Origin: Tubiluchus corallicola
Lineage: Eukaryota; Priapulida; Priapulimorpha; Priapulimorphida; Tubiluchidae
Assembly: GCA_030141605.1 (NCBI GenBank)
Contig: JAQGDQ010001298.1
Span: 1 to 45,000, forward strand
Length of the DNA stretch: 45,000 bases
Direction: 5' to 3'
Below are positions 26,725-36,719 of this stretch, in pieces. Within the stretch, counting starts at the first letter, position 1. Each line of letters begins with the position of its first letter. The notes under the pieces are model-generated. The model did no database searches and was not told the DNA's origin. It saw only the letters and a program-made list of their open reading frames with translations. Both the position numbers and the translations under genes were made by a program.

Positions 26725-29700
26725 ATGAGCACGGCGCCAGTTCGAATCTTTCTCTTTTGGCTATGGCTCCAGTGCACCTTTAGAAACTCGAGCACAGAAC
26801 AAGCCAAAAATGGTAAGTAAAAATGAAGTTAGAACAAGCAATCTAAAAAAAGTCGGCTATTTTTGGACGAATATAAGTAAAAAAAAAAAGGGTTATTTTT
26901 CCCATGCAATTTCCCCTGCGCCATTAATTCATTCCGCGCAAATTTTTGGGTCATAGGTCCGCTAAACGTATTTTTGGGTCTGCTGAGCGTATTTTTGGGT
27001 CCGCTAAGCGTATTTTTGGGTCTGCTGAACGTATTTTTGGGTCTGCTAAACCTATTTTTGGGTTTGCTGAACGTATTTTTGGGTTTGCTGAACGTATTTT
27101 TGGGTTTGCTGAACGTATTTTTGGGTTTGCTGAACGTATTTTTGGGTCTGCTGAACGTATTTTTGGTTCTGCTGAACGTATCTTTGGGTCTGCTAAACCT
27201 ATTTTTGGGTCTGCTGAGCGTATTTTTGGGTCCGCTAAGCGTATTTTTGGTCTGCTGAACGTATTTTTGTGTCTGCTAAACCTATTTTTGGGTCTGCTGA
27301 ACTTATCTTTGGGTCTGCTAAACCTATTTTTGGGTCTGCTAAACGTATTTTTGGGTTTGCTGAACGTATTTTTGGGTCTGCCGAACGTATTTTTGGGTCT
27401 GCTGAACGTATTTTTGGCCCTGCTGAACGTATTTTTGGAATTACGTCCTTGGGCCGATTTTGAATTTATAGTATATAATCTGTTTAGGACTGCTTGGAGG
27501 CAATGAAGTGCCTCTCATGAGCGCCAGGCGCGGGGTCTCTGTGCTCGTGGAGCCCCCAGGCAACTGCCGACGGTACCCATGTATTAAGACGGGCCAGAGA
27601 CTAGGGATCGCAAGGGGGGGAACCCGGGGAAGGCACCTGAAACTCTGAGATTCTCTATTGTAGAAACTTAATACAATAAACTTAAGCCGTTTGCTGTAGG
27701 TCAAATGTTGAGTGTACTACAGCAACGCGCCTTAACTACAACTGTCACGTGACATGTGTGTAAAGCAAAGTTGTCTGTTGTATCAGTTCAGTAACTTCAG
27801 TTGTTTTACGTGGACGTTACTTAATTATGCATTAGTTTGTGGGTAGAGTGATTTACTGGCAGGATCTTGTTTGGGAACAAGAAAAATGAACTAGGTAAGG
27901 TTCTCGCTAGCTGTTAAGACTGTTACTATTACAAGCGCGTGGGCTGCGAGGCGTTGTCAAGTGACAACAAATGCGTTGTTTGATACACTTAACCTTTGAC
28001 CTTTCCACGGTCATCATCAACCACGTGAAAAGTCTTATTGCAATTCTTGTTATATTGTTTTCTTTTATAGGAAACGAAGGCAAAAAGGTGAGATGTTATG
28101 AGTGTGAACGTGACCTTATAAACAGAGCTTACTGCATTGACCCATTTGAAGCCGAAGGGGTGCCTGTAGAAGATAACTGTGATTTCTGCGGAAAAGGAGA
28201 AGCGTTCAACAAGGAAACTGGTAAGGCCAAGTCTGAAAATAAATGATTAAAAATGAGTTTGAGGGGAAAAGGTAAACAAGTGTTAGCTTGCGTTGTAAAA
28301 ATCTTTCCTAAACAAAACAATTACAATCAACCTCGGATATAAGGGACACCTCCAGACCGGAAAAAATCGTCCCTTATATCCGATGTCCCTTATAGCTGAA
28401 GTTGAGTCAGACCGAGGGCGTATCTAGACCTGTACTTTTACCCATATTTTTATGGATTATTGCTACACATTCAGTACAAACTGTATGTAGGAAGCTCCTT
28501 CAGTGATGCGAGATGTATGTGACCGCGGAAACTGAGCTGTTCGAAGGCCGAGTTTGCGAAAAATTGAGGTTAAAAATCGATCAATTTCGCTTTGATCATA
28601 GGGTCCCTTATATCCGAGTAACTTATATACAAAGATTTTTACATAGAAAAACCGTTACGAAAAATCGGGACCGGTGCTGGTGGTCCCTTATCAGCAAGCA
28701 CCTTATAACCGAGTTTTCCTTACAAGCGAGTGTCCAATATGCGTTTTTAGAAAATACGAAAATCAAAATTTTGGGTTCATTCTACGTTGTATTGTCATAT
28801 ATTATAATACTATATATATATATATTTTCTAAAATGAGATACTGGACCAATAACCAGATTAGACAAAAGAATGTAGGCCTATGCTCTTCCCACCTCAATG
28901 AAGAATGCAAACATCCTACGGCAGCTCCTCAAATGCAGGTCACTGTGGCGGGGCCGGAATCTAGCTGAGACACAAACTAGCAGAACCATGATCACCATCA
29001 AAATGTTAACCAAATATCAACTAAATATCATATTTTTATGTTTAATATTATCATCAGTGTTAAAATGTGCAACTCAGCGTTAAACCACGTGCGCTTTGTA
29101 TTTAGGGTTTAGTCTAGTGGTAATGTGTCTGCTTTCCGTCTAAGAGGTCGTGAGTTCGAACCAGCGGCCGGGTAATACCAAAGACTTTAAAAATGGTACC
29201 TGCTGTTGCCCTGCCTGACGCGTGGTATTTAGGGTAAAAGTGGGGTAATAATAATAGTCTGTTATGTAGTTGTAGGTTGTTATTTACAGTCGGTGATAAT
29301 AGCTCTTTGAGCTAATGTTAATTGTTGACCCAAAAGTCGACTTTAAATTAAGATTATTATTATTATTATTATTATTAGTAGTAGTAGTACATGAATCCCG
29401 TGCTGATATTACCTAAAATCCACCATTACTTCGTTTCAGTTGAATTGAATTGCATTGTTTATTTCCGTTTTCCGATTGCAAAGCAGCCAAGAAATTGAAT
29501 TCTTTTATCAAACGTTTCTACGTACATTTCTCGATATTCGTGTGGAAAACTTTTTACACAAATGAGAATTTTCTTTCTAAAGTTTTTTCTTGCACATTAG
29601 ATGTAAGAGATAATGCTAGCGATGAACAAATACGGACTGTAAATTTCATTAAAGAAGTTACATGGTCTCTAGAACGTAATTGTCTTGATTTTTTTGACAG

Positions 29701-30228
29701 GAATGAGTTGTACGAAATACTAACATATCTTACTCTCACTTAATTGTGTATATTCACATTGTTTACTAATCTTGTTAATTAATGTTATTTTGCTTGTTGA
29801 TCTGTTTGTTTATTTGATGTGATTGTACCAAGAGTACGAATAAAATGATGTATGTATATAATATAAATAATCACTTCTTAAAGTATATGATAGACAAATT
29901 TATTTAACAAAATGTGCATTAAGGCCAGAAAGCCTAGTCCTGGAACAGGTATCATAGCAATAAATTTGCCTGGCGAGTTTAAACCTGTTTTCTGAGATGC
30001 ATAAATCTATTGTTTTTAGCAGAGTTAACATTAGCCAGGCTATGCTTCAAGTTAGATGCAACCGACGAACTCAAGGCTATGGAGTGTGAAGCACTGCAAG
30101 AACGTGGAGTCAAGGATTCAGTGGGAGAGATCTGTTACTGCAAGCAGGATCTTTGCAACAGAGCCTGGGAGATCGTACCGCACATCATCACTGTAATCAT
30201 CGCGCACATTATTAAGCTTCTGTTCTAA
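26725..30228 (+). CDS. Ly6/three-finger (QVR-like) GPI-anchored surface protein, three exons
   Basis: Exon 1 (26725-26812) encodes MSTAPVRIFLFWLWLQCTF and on to KN, a signal peptide, ending at donor GTAAGT. Exon 2 (28071-28220) follows acceptor ttgttttcttttatag and begins NEGKKVRCYECERD, ending at GTAAGG. Exon 3 (30020-30228) follows tgtttttag and ends ICYCKQDLCNRAW plus a hydrophobic tail and TAA. All junctions are phase 1 and the frame is open throughout: 447 nt, 148 residues. Ten cysteines in the mature part, the RCYEC opening and the CxC...DLCN closing match the Ly6/uPAR three-finger fold. The C-terminal IVPHIITVIIAHIIKLLF with Asn after the last Cys fits a GPI signal. Family members modulate channels or receptors or act in cell junctions; the target here is unknown. 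An alternative start at 27971 would read a hydrophobic leader straight into exon 2 without intron 1; the spliced model fits better. Confidence 0.8.
26942..27438. repeat. 21-bp tandem array in intron 1 of the Ly6-like gene
   Basis: About 23 copies of CGTATTTTTGGGTCTGCTGAA and close variants (CCGCTAAG, TTTGCTGAA, CTAAACCT). Because 21 is a multiple of three, all frames give long ORFs; these are not genes. It begins about 130 bp after the exon 1 donor. Confidence 0.95.
27480..27660. other. GC-rich island of unknown nature in intron 1
   Basis: About 180 bp much richer in GC than its surroundings, with GCGCCAGGCGCGGGG and CGTGGAGCCCCC blocks and a run of G, followed by an AATAAA-containing segment (27671-27678). 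It might be the end of a retroelement or a structured RNA, but I recognise no family. Confidence 0.35.
27728..27812. repeat. Short dispersed repeat shared with 16861-16943
   Basis: Second copy of the CTTAACTACAAC repeat, in intron 1 of the Ly6-like gene, with a GTCACGTGAC palindrome that the other copy has lost. Confidence 0.5.
28324..28713. mobile_element. Tigger/pogo-like MITE, copy 2 (right end lost)
   Basis: Begins CAATCAACCTCGG after a TA dinucleotide (28322-28323) and is very similar to 24216-24670. It lacks about 70 bp of the interior and stops at CCTTATAACCGAG without the terminal GTTGACTG. Inserted in intron 2 of the Ly6-like gene. Confidence 0.75.
29106..29380 (+). mobile_element. 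tRNA-derived SINE with (ATT)n tail
   Basis: The head is tRNA-like: A-box TAGTCTAGTGGTAA and B-box GAGTTCGAACC at tRNA spacing, ending in GGCCGGGT. The body starts AATACCAAAGACTTTAAAAA and continues about 200 bp to an (ATT)n microsatellite tail (about 29350-29375) that passes into AGTAGT. This layout, pol III head plus body plus short tandem 3' tail, is that of a SINE mobilised by a LINE. It sits in intron 2 of the Ly6-like gene in sense orientation. Flanking duplications were not resolved. Confidence 0.75.
29455..29850 (+). other. Possible 3' end of an old retroelement
   Basis: A 97-codon open frame ends NELYEILTYLTLT-stop at 29743. About 100 bp later come AATAAA (29840-29845) and a short ATGTATGT tail. 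The order of frame, short 3' UTR, AATAAA and simple tail resembles a non-LTR retrotransposon end. The peptide itself shows no domain I recognise. Intronic position makes a separate gene unlikely. Confidence 0.25.
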
Positions 30229-30371
30229 AATGAAATCAAGTTTTTATCCTTGAAGTTTGTAAACTCTAGTGAAATATTCGAATCCGTATAATGAAAATAC
30301 ATCGCAAAGTTAATCGGCATATTCATGTTTGTTTATGTTCTCTATCGATAGATGGCAGACAGGTTAAGTAC

Positions 30372-30683
30372 TCATCATCACCATCATCATCATCATCACC
30401 AACGTCACCATCATCAACATTATTATCATCATCACCATCATCATGATCATCACCATCATCATCACCACCATCATCATCATCATCATCATCATCATGACCA
30501 CCACCACCACCACCATGATCACCATGATCATCATCATCATCATGACCACCACCATCATCACCATGATCATCATAATCATCATCATCACCACCACCATCAT
30601 CATTATCATCATTATCACTATCATCATCATCATCACCACCACCATCATCACCATGATCATCATCATCGTCATCATCATCATCA
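30372..30683. repeat. (CAT)n trinucleotide array
   Basis: About 310 bp of CATCAT with CAC and GAT interruptions, starting about 145 bp after the stop codon of the Ly6-like gene. Poly-His, poly-Asp, poly-Ile and poly-Met frames are artefacts. Confidence 0.95.
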
Positions 30684-30728
30684 AACAGCAAGTAAATCTT
30701 TCCTGATATCATCATAACAATGCCCATT

Positions 30729-31500
30729 ACGTCTACAGCAAACACGTAATATTGTCATACTACTATATCTCATTCCCTTATACGAAGTCTAACAATGTAA
30801 GTGACTACCCTAGTAGAAGACGAGTTCCATTCATCATGCCAGACAGAATGAAGTAGTAAGGACGTGCACCATTTAAGCCATTATGACATTTCACAAAAGT
30901 ATAGTAAGAAATAACACTGTCGTTATACGCGGCCCATTATAATATTTCACATCGGATAGATAACAGTAGTACGCATGTGCAGCATTTGCTCCACTTTAAC
31001 ACTTTACAGTTAAGTTGTGTTACAGTTATAATAATAATAATGAAGTAGAAAATCTATAAATAAAAAGACTTTTTTATTATAGTAAGTCTGTTTATTAGAC
31101 TACTTGTAGTTATTTTTATTACAACCTGTTGAATTTGAAACTGAATATGAACTGCAGTACATCTAAACACAACACAGTGAGGTGCAATATTATCACAAAA
31201 CAGGTCTGACATTTTCACACAAAACCAAACTCATTCTTGTTCACTAATGAATACTATAAATAGTATGGTACTATTTTCTTAGGAAAATAGTTGTTTAACA
31301 CTACCTATGAAATTAATATCTTACTGAACTATTGTAAGCCATCAGTGCTGAATAATTTAAATGAAATCTCAACATCAAAGATAGGAAAATAAAGAATGAT
31401 TTATATTAATAATATATTTAATTATTATGCAAACTTATGGCAAAATTAAGCATTATGCAGAAACTAAATAGCTTAGCTGTTTATAGATTTCTATATCACA
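30729..31500. other. No gene seen
   Basis: AT-rich intergenic sequence; nothing recognised. Confidence 0.5.
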
Positions 31501-31506
31501 AATTTA

Positions 31507-31686
31507 ATGACAGCGTGCGGCGTGGTAGATTTACGCACAATTGTGTTAAATTTTGCAACCCTGTAAGCGACAGCATGCGGCATGGTAGATTTACGCAAAA
31601 TTGTGTTAAATTTTGCAACTCTGTAAGCGACAGCATGCGGCATGGTAGATTTACGCACAATTGTGTTGAATTTTGCAAGTCTATAA
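31507..31686. repeat. 60-bp tandem repeat, three copies
   Basis: Three copies with starts at about 31509, 31569 and 31629, each GACAGCRTGCGGCRTGG, then TAGATTTACGCACAATTG, then a TTTTGCAA block. The second and third copies are closest. Unrelated in sequence to the 60-bp array at 32376. Confidence 0.95.
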
Positions 31687-31916
31687 ACATAAAGCTTTCT
31701 TATCCTATCATATCCCAATACAAGATTACAAGGCAATTATGAAAACAGTAATCTACATAAAACAACAGTACATAATACTTACTTACATATACAATGAAGA
31801 CACAATGATTCGTGAACAACTCAGATTTTGCTATGAACAAAGCACATTCAAAACACACATTAACTGCATTATTCCATAAGTTAAGTGTCTCATCAGAAAT
31901 GCGCAAAACTCTCAGT

Positions 31917-32367
31917 CAGTGGCGGATTTAGTGGGTGGGCCCAAGGGACCTGGGCCCTTCCTTGCACAGTAACTGTTACAACACACCAAATTAATATTTT
32001 CTCTGAATTAAAAGTGTTAGAACAATTTGGGTAATCCTACAGGTGTCTTGTATCTGTAAAAATCAAATATCACAAGAAAACAGATGAAAGTTACGTACAT
32101 CATGTATGCTGTATAGCGTATGTGAAAATATTGGTACGTATTTTTGAGTCAAAGGCAGGTGATACGTTTTATAAACTAGTGAGGAAGTGGCTTCCTAGAG
32201 GAAGTGGCCTCTAGAATCCAGGATGTGGTCTGAAATGCAGTAAAAAGTATTGTTGTCCGGGTGGACCTCGCTGGGGAGGTTACATTGTTCCCCCACACCC
32301 CCTAACTGCTTTTCTGTTGGGCTCACCGTTGTTCTGAAACCTGCAACTGCCCCTCATAGTGCTACTG
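31917..32367. mobile_element. Probable hAT-like non-autonomous element
   Basis: Begins CAGTGGCGGATTTAG, a classic hAT start, and ends TAGTGCTACTG. The flanks CTCTCAGT and GTTTCAGT agree at 6 of 8 positions. Parts recur diverged at 39812-40050 (GGGGGTGGGCTCAATGAGCC, GAAATGCAGTAAAA-like) and about 40725-40800 (CCCCCTAACTGCTT). No transposase frame. Confidence 0.5.
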
Positions 32368-32375
32368 TTTCAGTA

Positions 32376-32965
32376 AGTTTCCTCTCTTGCGAACAAGTGA
32401 TGTACAAAGTTTCCACTCTTGCCAGTGAGGCACAGATTACTTTAAAGCAAAACAAGTGATGTACAAAGTTTTCCTCTCTTGCCAGTGAGGCATAGATTAC
32501 TTTAAAGCAAAACAAGTGATGTACAAAGTTTTCCACTCTTGCCAGTGAGGCATAGATTACTTTAAAGCAAAACAAGTGATGTACAAAGTTTTCCACTCTT
32601 GCCAGTGAAGCATGGATTACTTTAAAGCAAAACAAGTGATGTACAAAGTTTTCCGCTCTTGCCAGTGATGCACAGATTACTTTAAAGCAAAACAAGTGAT
32701 GTACAAAGTTTTCCACTCTTGCCAGTGAGGCATAGATTACTTTAAAGCAAAACAAGTGATGTACAAAGTTTTCCACTCTTGCCAGTGAAGCATGGATTAC
32801 TTTAAAGCAAAACAAGTGATGTACAAAGTTTTCCGCTCTTGCCAGTGATGCACAGATTACTTTAAAGCAAAACAAGTGATGTACAAAGTTTTCCACTCTT
32901 GCCAGTGAGGCATAGATTACTTTAAAGCAAAACAAGTGATGTACAAAGTTTTCCACTCTTGGCAA
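32376..32965. repeat. 60-bp tandem array with 180-bp higher-order structure
   Basis: About ten copies of a 60-bp unit containing AACAAGTGATGTACAAAG, CTCTTGCCAGTGA and GATTACTTTAAAGC. In the middle, unit variants GAGGCATAG, GAAGCATGG and GATGCACAG repeat in that order at least twice, with matching changes at CCACTC/CCGCTC. The array therefore has grown by three-unit (180-bp) steps. A 203-codon minus-strand frame across it results from the period being a multiple of three. Confidence 0.95.
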
Positions 32966-32999
32966 AAATGCAGTTTAGTGTAAATTACACTTTAATAAT

Positions 33000-33466
33000 T
33001 TAAATTATTTTGCGCTTTTTCTCTATAACTCAAGATTATGGACAATCAAAGCACAACACAAATCAGAAATTGATGTATTTCAAAAAAGAAACTACAGGGA
33101 CATTCTAGGAATAAAATGGCCAAAGAAAATATCAAACCAGGAGATCTGTATCATAAAGTCAAGACAGAAGAATGGACAATTAAGATCAAAACGAGAAGAT
33201 TAAGATGGATAGGACATGTTATACGTCAACCAGTTGACAGTCCATTAAAATCAAATTTTAAAGAAGCGCTGGAGAAAGAAAAGAAGCCACAAGGAGGACA
33301 GCTGCTGACTTACATCAATTTCATCCAAAAAGATCTTATCAACACACCGTTAGATGTTAAAACTACAGACACATGGGAGGTTGAGGGTGACAGGGCAGCA
33401 TGGAGTGGAGTAATCAGCAGGGTCACGTCAGTGATTCCAAAGATGATGATGAATTACGCACTTTAA
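33000..33466 (+). pseudogene. Decayed C-terminal end of a non-LTR retrotransposon ORF
   Basis: The plus strand reads YRDILGIKWPKKISNQEI in one frame and, after a one-step frameshift near 33140, DLYHKVKTEEWTIKIKTRRL RWIGHVIRQP in another, ending DRAAWSGVISRVTSV and a stop at 33466. The RRLRWIGHV motif with a following W...DR..W pattern is typical of the region after reverse transcriptase in LINE-type retrotransposons. The rest of the element is absent and the frame is broken, so it is a dead fragment. A hAT MITE begins 2 bp downstream. Confidence 0.7.
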
Positions 33467-33468
33467 GT

Positions 33469-33761
33469 CAAGGGTATGCAAATTGCGGCCCGCGGGCCAC
33501 TTGCGGACTGTGTGATACACGTTACTAATATGCATTGTACTGAAATTACCACTATCTGTCCTGAAAGTAAAAATATGTGGATTGTAATATAAATTTTAAA
33601 AACTTCTAAAATAGGTTCTTGAGTGTAGTAGTAATGATGTACACAGGTCAGATGCAAAAAATCCTTCTGTACTTGGTTCCTTGGTCAAACTGTCTGTGGC
33701 CAGCAGGAATTGCGGGAAAGTTTAATGTGGCCCGGCTAGTCAGATAATTTGCACACCCCTG
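33469..33761 (-). mobile_element. hAT MITE with CAGGGGTGTGCAAA ends, copy 2
   Basis: Left end CAAGGGTATGCAAATTGCGG, right end AATTTGCACACCCCTG. Flanks CTTTAAGT and GTTTAAAT match at 6 of 8, a worn target duplication. Internal GCGGCCCGCGGGCCAC and CCCGGCTAGTCAGATAA blocks match the other copies. Reverse complement of the copy at 25065. Confidence 0.85.
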
Positions 33762-34132
33762 GTTTAAATGGATTCTGATTAGTAATTTAGGTAATATTTT
33801 AACACACGCAGACAAATACGTTAAATTTACACATACGAATAATGATGATAATGATTGGTTTATAGTTAATATTAGTTAATAGTTTATGCATTAAATTATC
33901 AACCAACTTGGACATCTGACCATCCAAGCACAATAGCATTATAACAGCAAGCTTCTTAAAGCATTACCTAGTCTAAACTGCACATGTCAAGCTTCTAATT
34001 GCATACAATATCTCCTTTACAATAAACAAATATTAAAAAGAACACGTATTTCCATAAAAGCTTGCAAACAATAATAAAACATTTCTGTTCGGCACATCGA
34101 TACAAAAAATATGAAACCTTGACAGTGGATAG

Positions 34133-34384
34133 TATAGGTTTTACACGTCAAATGTAGACCTACGGGAAGTCAAATGTAGATTTAGGTAATTCAAATGTGT
34201 CTTGGTAACTCAAACGTAGACTTAGGTAGTTCAAATGTGTTAACAATGGTTTTCAACAAATCTTAAGCATTTTTGGTAAGTCAAATGTAGACACATGTCA
34301 AGTCAAATGTCCTTTGTCTACATTTGACTTACCTAAGTCACATTTGAACTTTCCTGTGTCTACATTTGACGTGTAAATCCTATA
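34133..34384. mobile_element. Foldback element, copy 2
   Basis: Starts TATAGGTTTTACACGTC and ends GACGTGTAAATCCTATA. The left arm is near-identical to 2773-2960, and the right arm follows almost without spacer, so the whole 252 bp can fold on itself. Smallest of the three copies. Confidence 0.8.
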
Positions 34385-34742
34385 CATAGCAGGCCGTAAC
34401 ACATAATTAATCATACCAGCTATTCGTACTCATATATGGTAAAATAAATGCTATAAATAAATAAATAATTAATTATGAGTTATGATCTGCTGTGAAAAAT
34501 CCAGACATAGTATTTAAAAATATCTAAAATAAATACCTTGTTAATATTTAACTAAATGCGATGATTGCGTTTTACCTCAGAGTGCAGAAATGTAAAAAGA
34601 AAATAGAAAATTTCTCCTTGGAAGTATCAAGAGTTTTAAGCACCGTAGAAACATCTTTAGAAGTACAATCTAGTTCTATTACTATGTGATCACATTAGAT
34701 CCAGTTGTATTTTGCTTATTAAAACCTTTTTTACAGAATTAA

Positions 34743-35120
34743 CCCTTTCAGTCCCAAATTATTTTTTTAATAAGAAATTTTTTTTTTGGCTTGGTACATT
34801 TGTTCAGTATGTCCATCTTGTTTACACATAATAATTTTTTTTCTACCTGTGCCCGCGTGCTAAATATAGCCTGTATCCCACGGGATACATTGGGATTCAA
34901 TGATCTGTACAAAGTCGTCTCTAAAGTACTGTACCTTGCACAGCTTTTTATGCTATGTAGTTTTTTAGTTTGCCATTTTATCACCATTTTTAGTCTATTG
35001 TTATTGGCTTAAATCAAAATAACTATTAACAGATCAAATAACTGTCAGTTTTAAAATTTTATTAATTTTAAAGGCAGAAAATATTCTCGTATCCCACAGG
35101 ATACAACGGGTATGAAAGGG
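34743..35120 (-). mobile_element. piggyBac-like MITE, copy 2
   Basis: Flanked by TTAA at 34739-34742 and 35121-35124, with termini CCCTTTCAGTCCC and GGGTATGAAAGGG. Reverse-oriented homologue of 4913-5357, sharing the GTATCCCACGGGATAC-type palindromes near both ends. Confidence 0.85.
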
Positions 35121-35124
35121 TTAA

Positions 35125-36195
35125 TCTTTCTAGGGATGCTTTTAAATAGACATTATTCTTACTGCGCTAAATTCTACGAACAATTCGACAATTTTATATA
35201 TACATTATGACGTAGATACAGGTATATAAACGAGTAACAACTTATTATATAAAACGCACACAGATTGCTAAAGTGCAGGTTAAAATGGCGGCGTTTTGTT
35301 CTTATTTCACATACCTTAATAACTACTCAAATTACAAACCTATGTACAATTGATAAATTCAACTAACATGTTCAAAAAATTGCAATTACTGTGAACAACG
35401 TCACATAAACTTGACTAACTTTTGCTGGATTCTGCGCTGTGCTTCATTGACCTAGTGCTGCCAACTAGTGGAGAGAAAGGCGAACTTATTACCTACAGTA
35501 GTTTATCTTTTTATCAGCTTGCCCTGAAAATATCAAAAAACACCTATTGTATTGTAAGTAAGTAAATGAGTAAGTTTATTAGTTTATCACCATTTTTAAA
35601 ATAGCAAAATACAAAACTAAGAGATTTATAAATCTGTACAACATACAATAATATTACAAAGTGCAAAAGTAATTATTGATTAGTGGTGAAAGGGTGGCGT
35701 AAGAACTATAAGTTATCGAGGTCAGCCACCCTCTCAGGATTGTTACTAATATAATTAATTAGTTAATGCGCTTGAACCAGGTAATTAAAAATTATCAGAT
35801 TTTGCATTTAAGATGAATGAAAATTGAATTATTATACGAATGTGTTAGTTTATAATAAAATAATGGGAAAGAAGAGACACACGTGACTATCTTTAAATAA
35901 TAATTTAACTATTACGTATTTAAAATTAATGTTATGAGGACCTAGAGTCAAAGGAAGAAAAAAATTAATTTTCCGCTTGTAGCTAGCAAAAGTGGATAAA
36001 CATGTATGTTTAGTCATGAAAAAAGAGTTGAAAGAAAAGTATCTTAAAATTCTTTAGGATTATTGATTTGCTGCTATGACATAAACAACTAAAAATATAC
36101 GTTCTTTGTCCTTTGTAAGATCATAAAGTGGCTAAGAGTTGATATGTACTTCTTTTTTGCAAGACCCGCGATTCATCGTCATTTATAACTGAAAT
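35125..36195. other. No confident gene
   Basis: AT-rich. A TAAGTAAGTAAATGAGTAAG run at 35551-35572 next to a GGGTGGC...GCCACCC inverted repeat (35692-35732) might be the tail of a minus-strand retroelement. A YY1-like AAAATGGCGGC lies at 35283. Neither is strong enough to call. Confidence 0.35.
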
Positions 36196-36207
36196 ATTTT
36201 GTAAGCT

Positions 36208-36327
36208 GACTACGGCCAAATCACGTTGAAAACACCGGTTCTCATCTGATCGCCGAAGTTAAGCAACGTAGAGCCTGGTTAGTACTTGGATAGGTGACTG
36301 CCTAGGAATACCACGTGCTGTAGGCTT
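36208..36327 (+). rRNA. 5S rRNA-like sequence (head of a SINE)
   Basis: 120 bp aligning along its full length with animal 5S rRNA, from GACTACGGCCA to GCTGTAGGCTT. The internal pol III promoter is recognisable: box A AAGTTAAGCAACG (36257-36269), the intermediate element GAGCCTGG, and box C around TTGGATAGGTGACTGCCTAGG (36284-36305). Several differences from typical 5S are CpG-type transitions (TCATCTGAT, GACTGCC). It starts exactly at the end of a 12-bp target duplication, so it is the promoter head of a retroposon and not a functional rRNA gene. Confidence 0.85.
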
Positions 36328-36698
36328 GCGGGATGCCCACACTGTATCTCGACACTAGGCGGAGGAGCTGCACAAGCAGCCAACGGCTAGAGGGCGGAGG
36401 AGGTCAAGTGACCCAACGGCCATGTGTAGAGGAGTAAACCTTCCAAATCAGGAGTGGAGACCCGAAGGCGGACCAGTGCAGCATGCTCACTGACTCCGGC
36501 AGCCAACCTGGTGCCAAACGTATCGCTCTGCTTTCCTTTGGACTACACCAGCGAGGAAGAGAGGGGGTTCCTGTTGTCTGGGCAACTCAAGATCTCCATA
36601 CACCTTGCCCAGGCGTGCGCCCTGGAGACGTTCAAGGATCGGACTCTCTTGGCGCACATTCCATTGTCTTCCGAGACAGAAGGATGCCAACATCAAAA
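36208..36698 (+). mobile_element. 5S rRNA-derived SINE (SINE3-type) with perfect 12-bp target duplication
   Basis: A 120-bp 5S head is followed by a 370-bp GC-rich body ending CCAACATCAAAA. The exact 12-bp repeat ATTTTGTAAGCT flanks it at 36196-36207 and 36699-36710, which defines a 491-bp insertion. 5S-headed SINEs are classed as SINE3. The body is unusually long and GC-rich for a SINE and carries an 89-codon open frame I do not recognise. No T4 terminator is obvious at the end of the 5S part, fitting read-through transcription. Age looks modest because the duplication is still perfect. Confidence 0.85.
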
Positions 36699-36719
36699 AT
36701 TTTGTAAGCTAACCCTTAG

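Noticed and set aside
27971-28246. Single-exon reading of the Ly6 exon 2 region from ATG 27971
   Set aside because: It would stop soon after the exon 2 donor and lack half of the cysteines; the three-exon model with consistent phases explains the data better.
29106-29172. Functional tRNA gene
   Set aside because: The A and B boxes are present but the sequence does not close a normal acceptor stem and runs into a SINE body with an ATT tail.
30323-30745. Poly-Asp or poly-His protein
   Set aside because: (CAT)n microsatellite.
32354-32965. 203-codon minus-strand frame with 20-residue repeats (also 26946-27506, 38706-38940 and 41470-41843)
   Set aside because: Array periods of 60, 21, 33 and 42 bp are all multiples of three, so any frame without a stop in one unit stays open. 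No start context, splice sites or non-repeat domain supports coding.
33463-33657. Similar peptides from the hAT MITE copies (also near 25138 and 39117), possible transposase remnants
   Set aside because: They are the same non-coding repeat translated in different copies; frames are short and contain no hAT transposase motif.
36208-36327. Functional 5S rRNA gene
   Set aside because: It starts exactly at a target duplication, is fused to a long body without a terminator, carries several substitutions in the promoter boxes, and is single copy here.
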